Assembly: GCF_001263205.1 (NCBI RefSeq)
Contig: NZ_CP012333.1
Coordinates: forward strand, 7,524,001 to 7,588,000
Length of the DNA: 64,000 nt
Source: Labilithrix luteola
GTDB lineage: Bacteria > Myxococcota_A > Polyangia > Polyangiales > Polyangiaceae
Reading direction: 5' to 3'
The notes beneath the pieces were generated by a model, which made no database searches, was not told where the DNA came from, and saw only the letters and a program-made list of their open reading frames with translations. A program made the translations under genes and the position numbers. Shown piece after piece: positions 46,593-55,300 of this stretch. The stretch's first letter is position 1; every line of letters starts with the position of its first letter.

Positions 46593-47195
46593 ATGCCCAA
46601 GACCGCGTCCAAGACAGCTTTCGAGACCGTCGACCACTACATCGCCTCGCAGCCGGCTGCGGCGCGCGCCGTTCTCGAGCGCGTCCGCAAGATCATTCGC
46701 AAGGCCGTGCCAGGCGCGAAGGAATCGGTCGCCTACAACATCGCCGCCTTCAAACTCGAGGGCACGGCCGTGCTGTATTTCGCGGGCTGGAAGGAGCACT
46801 ACTCACTCTACCCGGCGACGCCGCGCGTGGTCCGTACGCTCAAGAAGGAGCTCGCGCCGTTCGAAGTCCAGAAGGGCACGATTCGCTTTCCGCTCGCCGG
46901 CACGATTCCCACCGCGTTGATCGAGCAGATCGCCAAGATCCGCGCCGAAGAGACCGCCAAGCGCGCGTCGAAGACGAAGAGCGAGCCGAAGGCTGCAGCG
47001 AAGAAGCCGGCAGCGAAGAAGCGCGCCGCGAAGGTGGCCGCGCCGAAGGCTGCAGCGAAGAAGGCCGCCGCGAAGAAGTCGGCCGCGAAGGTGGCCGCAC
47101 CGAAGCCCGTCGCGAAGAAGCTTGCCGCGAAGAAGGCTTCGGCGAAGAAGCCCGTCGCGAAGAAGCCTGCCGCCAAGAAGATGGCGAAGCGTTAA
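46593..47195 (+). CDS. DUF1801 protein with histone-H1-like Lys/Ala tail
   Basis: 200 aa. Residues 1-125 are a DUF1801 (YdhG-like) domain: VDHYIASQPAAARAVLERV, RKAVPGAKESVAYNIAAFKL, YFAGWKEHYSLYP. Residues ~128-200 are a low-complexity tail of AAKKPAAKK-type repeats, like the C-terminal tail of histone H1 and bacterial Hc1-type proteins. The tail suggests nucleic-acid binding; the combination is unusual to me. Ends overlapping the convergent Coq4-like gene by 4 bases. Confidence 0.88.
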   Translation: MPKTASKTAFETVDHYIASQPAAARAVLERVRKIIRKAVPGAKESVAYNIAAFKLEGTAVLYFAGWKEHYSLYPATPRVVRTLKKELAPFEVQKGTIRFPLAGTIPTALIEQIAKIRAEETAKRASKTKSEPKAAAKKPAAKKRAAKVAAPKAAAKKAAAKKSAAKVAAPKPVAKKLAAKKASAKKPVAKKPAAKKMAKR

Positions 47196-47794
47196 GCGTT
47201 CACCGTCTTCGACGCTCTCAGCCAGCGCGTGACGAGCCCCACGGGCACGAGCGGTAGAGCGAGGGCCACCATGACCGAACCCACGATGGCGCCGGCGATG
47301 CAGGCCGCTGCGAAAGCGGATTTGTCGGCGCCCGTGGAGGCGTCGGTGGCCTCGCCGACGTGCCGCGCGCGGAGGGCTCCGACCGTTTCGTCGAGAAGGG
47401 GCTCGAAGGCCTCGCCGTAGAGCGAACGCGAGCGACGTCCGCGCACGAACGCGGTGAAGGTTCTGCGTGGGGCGGTGACGAGGCCGGAGGCCGTACCTCC
47501 CAGGTTCAAGAACCAGGCGGCCGCGAAGTCTTTGCAGCCCGCGCCGATCTCCCACGCCGAGATCTCGAACTCGCCGATCGTGTCCGTATCGTAGCCGGTC
47601 AGCACGTGGTGCAGGTCGTGGTACTTCACGGCTCGAATGCGGCCTGCCGTATTCGGAAACGGCATCGGCAGCGGCCCGAGCTCGAAGTTCACCCATGCCT
47701 GGTCGTAGCCGCCGTTCGGACCGAAGCCGTTGACGTCGAAGTACCGAGCGCGGGCTTCACGCATCGTGGCGTCGGGCGAGTAAGTGACGAGCAT
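47192..47794 (-). CDS. Coq4-like protein
   Basis: 200 aa. The zinc-type motif HDxxHx11E of the COQ4 family is intact: His59, Asp60, His63 (YHDLHHVLTGY) and Glu75 (TIGEFEISAWEIG). A C-terminal hydrophobic helix (AAACIAGAIVGSVMVALALPL) may anchor it in the membrane. COQ4 takes part in quinone head-group modification in eukaryotes; bacterial relatives are poorly characterised. Convergent with the DUF1801 gene. ATG at 47794 chosen; the longer frame to 48082 is not coding in style. Confidence 0.85.
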   Translation of the reverse strand: MLVTYSPDATMREARARYFDVNGFGPNGGYDQAWVNFELGPLPMPFPNTAGRIRAVKYHDLHHVLTGYDTDTIGEFEISAWEIGAGCKDFAAAWFLNLGGTASGLVTAPRRTFTAFVRGRRSRSLYGEAFEPLLDETVGALRARHVGEATDASTGADKSAFAAACIAGAIVGSVMVALALPLVPVGLVTRWLRASKTVNA

Positions 47795-47959
47795 CCAAGT
47801 AACCTCTTGCGTTGGGGGTAGCTCGGTTATGGGGTCGACCTCGACGTCGTCAATGGGGCTCTGTGCGTCCCCGTCCTTGGTCCGTGCCGTGCGGCGGCCG
47901 GGTGCCAGGTGCGGGCCGACGGGCCGTCCGCGCATTCGACAAACCCCCGTGAAGAAATT

Positions 47960-47988
47960 TGTCGGATGCTCGGGGGACCGAACGTTAA
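47960..47988 (+). promoter_or_regulatory. possible ECF42-type promoter of the YCII operon
   Basis: TGTCGG at 47960-47965, 17-base spacer, CGTTAA at 47983-47988, about 78 bases before the YCII start. ECF42 factors are described as using TGTCGA-like -35 elements. The match is partial and I rate it low. Confidence 0.3.
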
Positions 47989-48066
47989 CCGTGCAGAAGG
48001 GCGAAAAGAGGCCCTTCCCGCAAACCGAAGCAGCCCAGGACACAGGGCCAACGAGGGAGAACAACG

Positions 48067-48396
48067 ATGAGCGAGTTTGCATACCTCTTCCGTGGCGCGA
48101 CGCCTTCCACTTCGCCCCAGGAGATGCAGAACCAGCTCGAGAAGTGGATGGCGTGGGCCAAAGAGCTCACGGACAAGGGCCACCTCAAGGCTCGCGGACC
48201 TCGCCTCGAGCGTCCGATGCGCATGGTGACCAAGGGCGCGATCAGCGACGGCCCGTACACCGAGGCGAAGGACATCGTCGGGGGACTCATGATCGTCGAA
48301 GCCGACGACATCGAGCACGCCGCCAGGCTCGCGCAGGGCTGCCCGCTCATCGAGGTGGGCGGTCAGGTCGAAGTGCGCCCGGTCATGAAGGTCTGA
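48067..48396 (+). CDS. YCII-related (DGPF domain) protein
   Basis: 109 aa. MSEFAYLFRGATPSTSPQEM, then SDGPYTEAKDIVGGLMIVEA with the characteristic DGP(Y/F) motif, and CPLIEVGGQVEVRPVM. DGPF proteins are repeatedly encoded next to ECF42 sigma factors, as here, and are thought to be their targets or partners. Good Shine-Dalgarno (GAGGGAGA) upstream. Confidence 0.92.
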   Translation: MSEFAYLFRGATPSTSPQEMQNQLEKWMAWAKELTDKGHLKARGPRLERPMRMVTKGAISDGPYTEAKDIVGGLMIVEADDIEHAARLAQGCPLIEVGGQVEVRPVMKV

Positions 48397-48423
48397 GACG
48401 AGAGAGACGAGACGGAGGAAATC

Positions 48424-48879
48424 ATGCAAGCACGTATGAAGCAGCCGGCGATGGTCATTCCCGAAGCCATGAGGGCGCTCCTCGCACTGTCCAAGGCGGC
48501 GCACGAGAGCGGCGTGCCGGACAAAACGATCCACCTCGTCCACATCCGGGCGAGCCAGATCAACGGTTGCGCAGTGTGCGTCGAGATGCACGTGAACGAC
48601 GCGAAGAAGAGCGGCGATACGGATCAGCGCCTGCACCTGGTGGCGGCCTGGCGCGAGGCGCCGTACTTCACGGACGCGGAGCGCGCAGCTCTTGCGCTCA
48701 CGGAAGCGCTTACTCGCGTGGCGGATCGACCGGAAGCCGTGACGGACGAGATTTGGAACGAGGCCGCCCGCCATTACGACGAGAAGGCGCTCTCGGGGCT
48801 CTTGCTCGAGATTGGCGCGATCAACGTGTGGAATCGGCTGAACCTCGCCACGCGACAAGTCGCCGGCAGCTTCCGCTGA
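48424..48879 (+). CDS. AhpD-like carboxymuconolactone decarboxylase family protein
   Basis: 151 aa. Redox motif CAVCVEMH with Cys49, Cys52 and His56, preceded by IHLVHIRASQINGC and followed by WREAPYFTDAERAALALTEA. The CxxCxxxH pattern is that of alkylhydroperoxidase-type enzymes. It sits 27 bases after the YCII gene and 45 before the sigma factor, so all three are probably one operon responding to oxidative or antibiotic stress. Confidence 0.9.
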   Translation: MQARMKQPAMVIPEAMRALLALSKAAHESGVPDKTIHLVHIRASQINGCAVCVEMHVNDAKKSGDTDQRLHLVAAWREAPYFTDAERAALALTEALTRVADRPEAVTDEIWNEAARHYDEKALSGLLLEIGAINVWNRLNLATRQVAGSFR

Positions 48880-48924
48880 GCGAGACCCATGGCCACGCCC
48901 GCCAGTCATATCTAGACTGGCGGC

Positions 48925-50169
48925 GTGAACGAACAGGAGAACCTCTTCCGGCGCGAATTCGGTCGACTCGTTGCCGTGCTGACACGCCTCTTCGGCGTAC
49001 AGAATCTCGCACTCGCAGAGGACGTGGCGCAGGACACGTTGGTCGCGGCGTTCGAAACGTGGCAGCTCCACGGCGTTCCGGAGCACTACGCGGCCTGGCT
49101 CACCACGGCCGCGAAGAATCGCGCGCTCGACGTCCTGCGCCGCCGGCAGACGGTGCGTAAGTTCGAGCCGGAGCTCACCCGGATGATGGAGAGCGAGCAG
49201 GAGCTCGCGCCGGTGATCGACGAGATCTTCGAACCGCACGTCATCAACGACCATCAGCTTCGGATGATGTTCTCCTGCTGCCACCCGCGTCTCCCCGAAG
49301 AGGCGCAGGTGGCGCTGATTCTGCAAATCCTCTGCGGCTTCACCGTGAACGAGATTGCCAATGCCTTTCTCGTCACTCCCGCCGCGATGGACAAGCGAAT
49401 ATCGAGAGCCAAGAAAGAGCTCGCAGAGTCGAATTCGCTCTTCGATTTGGGAGCCGCCGACTTCACCGCACGACTGTCGGCCGTGCAGCGCGGGCTCTAT
49501 CTCCTTTTCAGCGAGGGCTATCACGGTGCCAATTCCGAGGGCGCCGTTCGAACCGAGCTTTGCCGCGAGGCCATGCACCTCGTCTCGCTGCTTCTTGCCA
49601 ATCCGCTCACCGCAACGTCGGAGACGCAGGCGCTCTACGCCCTCATGTGCATCGACGCCGCGAGACTCCCGGAGCGAACGGACGACGCGGGAAACCTGCG
49701 GACGCTCTTCGAGCAAGATCGCTCGAAATGGGTGGTTCCGCTGGTCGCCGAAGGCCTTCGCTACCTCGAGCGATCGGCCAAAGGCGATCAGGTCAGCGAG
49801 TACCACGTGCAAGCCGCGATTGCTGCGTTGTACGCCGCGGCGCCGTCGGCAGAGCGCACGCGCTGGGCCGACATTCTCTCACTCTACGACCTGCTGATGG
49901 CGATTCGCCCGTCACCGGTCGTCGAGCTCAATCGCGCCATCGTGCTCGCTCAACACGAAGGGGCCGAGCGCGGTCTCGAGGCCATTCGCGCCATCGAGGA
50001 CAGTGATCGATTGAAATCGTATCCCTTCTACGCGGCAACGCTCGGTGAGCTCGAATCGCGTGCGGGACGACCGGCCAAGGCGCGCGAGTACTTTCTCGAG
50101 GCGTCGGAGCTCGCGCGAAGTCCGATGGAAAAGCGTTTCCTCGAAGAGCGCGCAGCGGCCTGCGCCTGA
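48925..50169 (+). CDS. ECF42-type sigma factor with C-terminal TPR-like domain
   Basis: 414 aa, GTG start. Regions 2 and 4 lie in the first ~190 residues (NLALAEDVAQDTLVAAFETW, EHYAAWLTTAAKNRALDVLR; HTH VNEIANAFLVTPAAMDKRIS). The ~200-residue extension (GLYLLFSEGYHGANSEG, LYDLLMAIRPSPVVELNRA, AGRPAKAREYFLEA) is the DUF6596/TPR-like domain diagnostic of ECF42. No anti-sigma gene is linked, as is normal for the group; the extension is thought to control activity. Confidence 0.94.
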   Translation: MNEQENLFRREFGRLVAVLTRLFGVQNLALAEDVAQDTLVAAFETWQLHGVPEHYAAWLTTAAKNRALDVLRRRQTVRKFEPELTRMMESEQELAPVIDEIFEPHVINDHQLRMMFSCCHPRLPEEAQVALILQILCGFTVNEIANAFLVTPAAMDKRISRAKKELAESNSLFDLGAADFTARLSAVQRGLYLLFSEGYHGANSEGAVRTELCREAMHLVSLLLANPLTATSETQALYALMCIDAARLPERTDDAGNLRTLFEQDRSKWVVPLVAEGLRYLERSAKGDQVSEYHVQAAIAALYAAAPSAERTRWADILSLYDLLMAIRPSPVVELNRAIVLAQHEGAERGLEAIRAIEDSDRLKSYPFYAATLGELESRAGRPAKAREYFLEASELARSPMEKRFLEERAAACA

Positions 50170-50197
50170 GGTCAATGCCGTTCGGATAGGCAGACAA

Positions 50198-50370
50198 TTT
50201 TCACAGGAAGGTCGGAAGATCGGAAGATCGGAAGGTTTTTATTATCGCCCCGCGTAGAGCGCCAAACTCCGCTTGCTGGGGAATTGAATTGCACCGATGC
50301 CGACGCGGTGTCGCGCGATTTGTCGGCTCTCCGCCCCAAAAACTTCCGCCCTTCCGCCCTTCTGTGAAAA
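50198..50370. mobile_element. MITE-like inverted-repeat element
   Basis: 173-base non-coding unit. The left end TTTTCACAGGAAGG continues as CGGAAGATCGGAAG (50198-50240). The right end, read on the other strand, gives TTTTCACAGAAGG then CGGAAGGGCGGAAGTTTTT (50370-50338). These are imperfect terminal inverted repeats of 33-43 bases built from GGAAG units. The left arm contains a GATCGGAA-type 8-base tandem repeat (50210-50233). No ORF inside and no clear target-site duplication, so it could also be a palindromic REP-type repeat. Confidence 0.55.
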
Positions 50371-50410
50371 ATCTCTGGTCGGCCGAAGGCCCGACGTCGA
50401 GCGGCGCCGC

Positions 50411-50451
50411 AAAGAAAACGGGCAGGAGGGCTCGAGGCCGCTCCTGCCCGT
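50411..50451 (-). terminator. Rho-independent terminator of the OmpA/TSP3 gene
   Basis: On the minus strand an 11-pair stem ACGGGCAGGAG/CTCCTGCCCGT (arms 50451-50441 and 50428-50418) is followed by a TTTTCTTT tract. It lies 25 bases past the stop codon. Clear intrinsic terminator. Confidence 0.9.
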
Positions 50452-50475
50452 CGGGGCATGACTAGGGAAACCGAA

Positions 50476-52209
50476 TCAGGGCTTCGGCTTCTCGGTCTTG
50501 CTCAGGATCTGGAACTGGACGCGGCGGTTCTTGGCGCGGCCTGCTTCCGTCTTGTTCGTGTCGATCGGCTTGTCCGGGCCGTAGCCCTTTGCGGTAAGCC
50601 GATCCTTCTCGATGCCGCGCTTTGCGAGGGCCACCACGATGGCGTCCGCGCGCTGCTGCGACAGCTTCTTGTTGAGGGCGGCCGCGCCGCGATCGTCGGT
50701 GTGGCCCTGGACCTCGATCTTCGTGATCTCGGGGTGGTCCTTGAGAACGCCGCCGACCTCGTCGAGGAGCGGATCGCTCTCCTTCTTGATCGTCGCCTTG
50801 CCGGTGTCGAACTGCACCTGCTGGAGGATGATGATCTCGTTGGCGGTCACGACGACGGCCTTCGGGCAGCCGTTCTTCTTCGGGTCCGGATCGCTCGGGC
50901 CCCGCTCGTTCGGGCAGGCGTCTTCCGGATCGAAGATGCCGTCCTTGTCGGTGTCGACCGGCGGCGGACAGCCGTTCTTCTTCGGATCCGCATCGGCGAC
51001 GCCCTTCGTATCCGGGCACGCGTCGACGGCATCGAGGATTCCGTCGCCGTCGCGATCGGGCGGGCAGCCGTTCTTCTTCGGATCTGCATCGGCAACGCCT
51101 GCGACGTCCGGGCACGCGTCGACGGAGTCGATGATTCCGTCGCCGTCGCGATCGGGCGGACAGCCGTTCTTCTTGGGATCGGAGCTCGCGACGCCCTTCG
51201 TGTCGGGGCAAGCATCTTCGGAGTCGATGATACCGTCGCCGTCACGATCGGGCGGGGGCGGGGGAGGCGCCGCCTCGGCGCGCTTCTGCTCCGGCGTGTA
51301 AGCGATCATGAGCACGCCGCGGAAGTCCGGCGTGCCGATGCCGTTCGTCAGACCCGGACCGGCGCCGGCGCCGATCTCGAGGTCGTCGACGACGCGGTAA
51401 CGAATGTCGGCGAGGAGCTCGGCGTTCGTATTGCGCTTGGTGACGTCACGGAGCGTGACGCCGCCGTTCGTTTCGACGCCGACCTGGAGGTGGCGATTCT
51501 CGAGGAGCAGGACGCCGACGCCGGCTCCCCACTTGAGCATCGTGCCCATCTCCGTGCCGCCGAAGTTCTCGTTCGCACGGAGCTCGGGGCCGACGGCGGC
51601 GCTATAGATGAAGCGGTTCGCGACGCGACCACCGACGATCGCCTGCGGGAGGCCGCGGACCTTTCCGTCGCCGACGAACGAGCCGGAGCTGTCCGAGCCC
51701 GTGGGGACCCAGACGTAGCCGCCGACCGCGACCTGGAACGGATCGTCGTACTCACCGAAGAGGCGAAGACGCGCGCCGAGCCGGAGGTCGCCGAACTCCG
51801 CGCCGCCGGGCGACGCGAAGGTGGTGCCGCCGTTCGTGGGGCTGCCGCCTTCCTGCAAGAGCGCGAGAGGAAGGTCGACGTTGAGATTCAGTCTGTTGAA
51901 CAGCGAGATGCCGCCGTTCAAGTGCAAGAACAGCTGGCTCGTGACGACCTTGCCTGCACTCTCGTCCGAGCCATTCCAGCGGAGGACGAGCGGGTTGTGG
52001 GCGTAGTCGCCGAGCAGCATGACATGCGGCGTCGCTTTGCCTGCCGCGTAGGGCGATTGAACACCGAAGAAGCGGTCGCCGGCGGGGGCGGGATCGAAGC
52101 GGTTGAGTGCAAGCGGTGCTTGCTGGGCCGCGGCCTCTTTCGTGAGCGAGGCAAGGAGAAGGGCTGTGGCTACGCCGCCGAGGCGTCGAAGCAGTCGATG
52201 GGCATGCAA
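50476..52209 (-). CDS. OmpA-family outer membrane protein with TSP3 repeats
   Basis: 577 aa. Signal ends near EAAAQQAPL. Residues ~35-315 are an outer-membrane barrel-like region. Four TSP3 calcium repeats follow (DRDGDGIIDSEDACPD, DRDGDGILDAVDACPD, DTDKDGIFDPEDACPN). Then comes an OmpA C-terminal peptidoglycan-binding domain (IEVQGHTDDRGAAALNKKLS, QQRADAIVVALAKRGI, NRRVQFQIL). It links the outer membrane to the cell wall. Start is TTG at 52209 with AGGAG 8 bases upstream. Confidence 0.93.
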   Translation of the reverse strand: MHAHRLLRRLGGVATALLLASLTKEAAAQQAPLALNRFDPAPAGDRFFGVQSPYAAGKATPHVMLLGDYAHNPLVLRWNGSDESAGKVVTSQLFLHLNGGISLFNRLNLNVDLPLALLQEGGSPTNGGTTFASPGGAEFGDLRLGARLRLFGEYDDPFQVAVGGYVWVPTGSDSSGSFVGDGKVRGLPQAIVGGRVANRFIYSAAVGPELRANENFGGTEMGTMLKWGAGVGVLLLENRHLQVGVETNGGVTLRDVTKRNTNAELLADIRYRVVDDLEIGAGAGPGLTNGIGTPDFRGVLMIAYTPEQKRAEAAPPPPPPDRDGDGIIDSEDACPDTKGVASSDPKKNGCPPDRDGDGIIDSVDACPDVAGVADADPKKNGCPPDRDGDGILDAVDACPDTKGVADADPKKNGCPPPVDTDKDGIFDPEDACPNERGPSDPDPKKNGCPKAVVVTANEIIILQQVQFDTGKATIKKESDPLLDEVGGVLKDHPEITKIEVQGHTDDRGAAALNKKLSQQRADAIVVALAKRGIEKDRLTAKGYGPDKPIDTNKTEAGRAKNRRVQFQILSKTEKPKP

Positions 52210-52303
52210 GATGGAAGCTCCTGGTCAGTCGATGTCGACTTCAGTGGACTCGCGTGCGCGAATCCGGCGGCCCGTGGCCGCGAATGAACGAGAGAAGGGC
52301 ATC

Positions 52304-52332
52304 GTCGGCGCCGCCTGCCCCCCGGCGCCGAC
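52304..52332 (-). terminator. hairpin after the Cys-repeat lipoprotein gene
   Basis: Perfect 9-pair stem GTCGGCGCC/GGCGCCGAC with an 11-base loop, 15 bases past the stop at 52347. No U tract, so termination efficiency is uncertain. Confidence 0.45.
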
Positions 52333-52346
52333 GCTTGCCTAGGCGA

Positions 52347-55300
52347 TCAGCGCGCGCTCGAACCCGAGCGACGGCGCTTGCGCGCGAGCGAGGCCACGCC
52401 GAGAGCGATGCCGAACACGGCGGCGCTGCTCGCTCCGCTGTTCGAGTCGCTGCCCGGCTGGACCGAGCAACCGATGCCATTGCCTTCCGCGACGATCGAA
52501 TCGCAGATCTGCGCGTTGCACGTGTTGCTCTGGCACATGTTCTCACTCGAGCACGGGTCGCCGTCCGGGAGCTTGCCCGAACACACGCCGTCGCTCGTGC
52601 GGCAGAACTGGTTCGCGGCGCAGTCGCCGTCCGTCTTGCAGCCGGAGCCACAGACGTTCTTCGACTCGTTGCAGTTGCCGCTACGGCAGGTCTTGCCGTC
52701 CGAGCACGGACCGCTGTCGTCCTGGAGCCCGCACTTGTTGTCCTTCGGATCGCAAGAGCCCGAGCGACAGACCGTGGCCGCGTTCGTCACGCTGCAAGGG
52801 CCGTTGCCGTTGCCGAAACCGCACTTGTTGTCCGTCGGGTCGCAAACGCTGCTCTTGCAGACGGCGGCGGCTGCTTCGGTCGTGCACTTGCCGTCGAGGC
52901 CCGGGGTGTGACCCGAGACCGTCGGCATGGGCGCGCCGTTGTCGAGCTTCGCAGTGCACTTGTGCGCGCCGGTATCGCAGAACTGGCTCGCGCGGTCGCA
53001 ATCCGAATCGGTGTTGCACCCCGTCGTCGGCTTGCACACGCCCGTGCTGCTGCACGCGCCCGAGCGGCATACGACGTTGCCGTTGGCCGCGGTGCACGGA
53101 CCCGTGCCATCGATGTAGCCGCACTTGTTGTCGGACTTGTCGCAAACGCCCGACGCGCAGGTCAGCGTGCCGGCTCCCGGCGAGCACTTGCCGTCGAGCG
53201 TGGGACTCGAGTGGTCCTTGTCGTTTCCGACTCCGCTGCCGTTGGGCGCCTTGGCCACGCACGCGTGGCTCGACATGTTGCACCACTTGCCGCTCGGGCA
53301 GTCGCTGTCGACGTTGCAGCCGCCGTTCGGCATGCACTTGCCGTCGTCACCGCACGAACCGGAACGGCAGACCGTGCCGGCGTTGGCGGGCGTGCAGCCG
53401 CTGGTGCCGTCGGCGTAACCGCACTTGTTGTCAGTATCGCAGACGGCGCTCTCGCAGGTGAGCGTCGCGGCGTCTTGCGTGCACTTGCCGTTCAGCGTCG
53501 GGTTCGAGTGCGCGCCGTCGCTCGGAACGTCGTTACCGTTCGGGACCTTCGCGGTGCAGGCGTGGCTCGTGATGTTGCACCACTTGTTGACGCTGCAGTC
53601 ATCATCGGCGTTGCAGCCCGCGCTGGGCATGCAGGTGCCGTTGGTACTGCAAGCGCCCGAGCGGCAGACAGTGGCGGCGTTGGCGGCGGTGCACGGACCC
53701 GTGCCGGTGCCGTAACCGCACTTGCTGTCGTTCACGTCGCAAACGCCGCTCACGCAGGTGAGGGTCGCCGCGGGTGCCGTGCAGGTGCCGTTGAGAGCGG
53801 GCGCCGTGTGGGGCGGATCCGTCGGCATCGCCGTGTCGTTCGGAAGCTTCGCCTTGCAGGTGTGCGTCGAGATCGAGCACCAGGTGCCGCCGGTGCAGTC
53901 CGTATCGATGTTGCAGCCGCCGGCCGTGACGCACGTGCCGTCGTTGCTGCACTCACCCGAGCGGCAGACTACGGTCTCGTTAGCCTTCGTGCAGGGCCCC
54001 TTGGTGTCGGGCAAACCGCACTTGTGGTCGCCGTCGCAGATGTTGCTCCAGCATTTGTCGTTCGTCGTGCAGGTCTCTCCGTTCGGAAGCAGGATCTGCA
54101 CGTAAGCGCCGACGGAGTTGTTCGACGGATCCGGATCGCTCGCGTTCGCCGGCATGGTCACGCCGGCGATGTTCGCGATCTGACCCGGAGTCGCCGCCGC
54201 CGGGTCGACCGTGGCGGTGAGCGTGTAGGTGACCGTCCCGTTCTTCGGGATCGAGATGCTCGCGTCGTTGATGCCGCCCGTTCCGGTGGCCGTGCACGTC
54301 GCGCCGCCGGCACCCACGCAGGTCCAGGTGGCGCTGGCGGCCGTGAACTGCGCCGGGAGCACGTCCTTGAAGCCCACGCCAGAGACGTCGTTCGGGCCCG
54401 CGTTCGTAACGGTGATCGTATAGGTCACCTTCTGGCCCGGCGCTGTCGTCGCCGTCGAGCTAGTCATCGTGACGCCGACGTTTGCGTACGCGATGTCCTT
54501 CGTGACGTCCGTGTAGACCTTCGGCCCGAGTAGCGGCGAGACGCCCGTCGCGTAGATCGAATAGTCACCTGCCGTGATCGTCTTCCCGGAGGTGCCGCTA
54601 TCGATGTGCGCCGTAATCTGGAAGCTGCCCGTTCCGCCGACGGCAAGGGCTCCGACCGTGCACTTCACGGATCCCGTTGCGCCGGCTGCAGGCGTCACGC
54701 AGGTGAGGCCCGGAGCGTTCAAGGACGTGAACGTCGTGTTCGGCGGCGTATTGAATTCGACGATCGTGCCGTTGGTGGTCGAGGCGCCCGCGTTCTTGTA
54801 GTTGAGCGTGTACGTGATGTCCGTGTTTTCGTTCGCGGCTGCCGGGCCGGTCGCCGCAACGAACAATCCAGGAATCGACGACCCTCCACCGTCGCTCATT
54901 CCGTCGACGTAGACTTGACCCCAGTGGCCGCCAGGCTGGCAGCCAGATGCGATGATCTCGAGCTCGACTTGATCACCAGGAGCGAGCTTCGCGCTCCCGG
55001 GCGCAATGTCGACGAGCGCCCAATCGGTATATTTGTACGTATTGGTGTTCGGAGCGGTACCGGTGACGATCTGCTTCCACGGGACGCCGGGCTGACTGGC
55101 GAAGTTGTAGTCCTGGTAGAGGATGTTGCCCTGCGTGACGTTAGTGAGCTGAACGAAGAAGTACGGCTGCTTATCGTCGTCGTGCTTCGGATCTTCGAGG
55201 ACGGGCGCAAGGACGAAGCGCACATGGGCGAGCCCGTCCACGCCGTCGATGTCCGCCGGGCCAACCGTCATCGTCTGCTTCAGCGAGTTGACGTTCGCGT

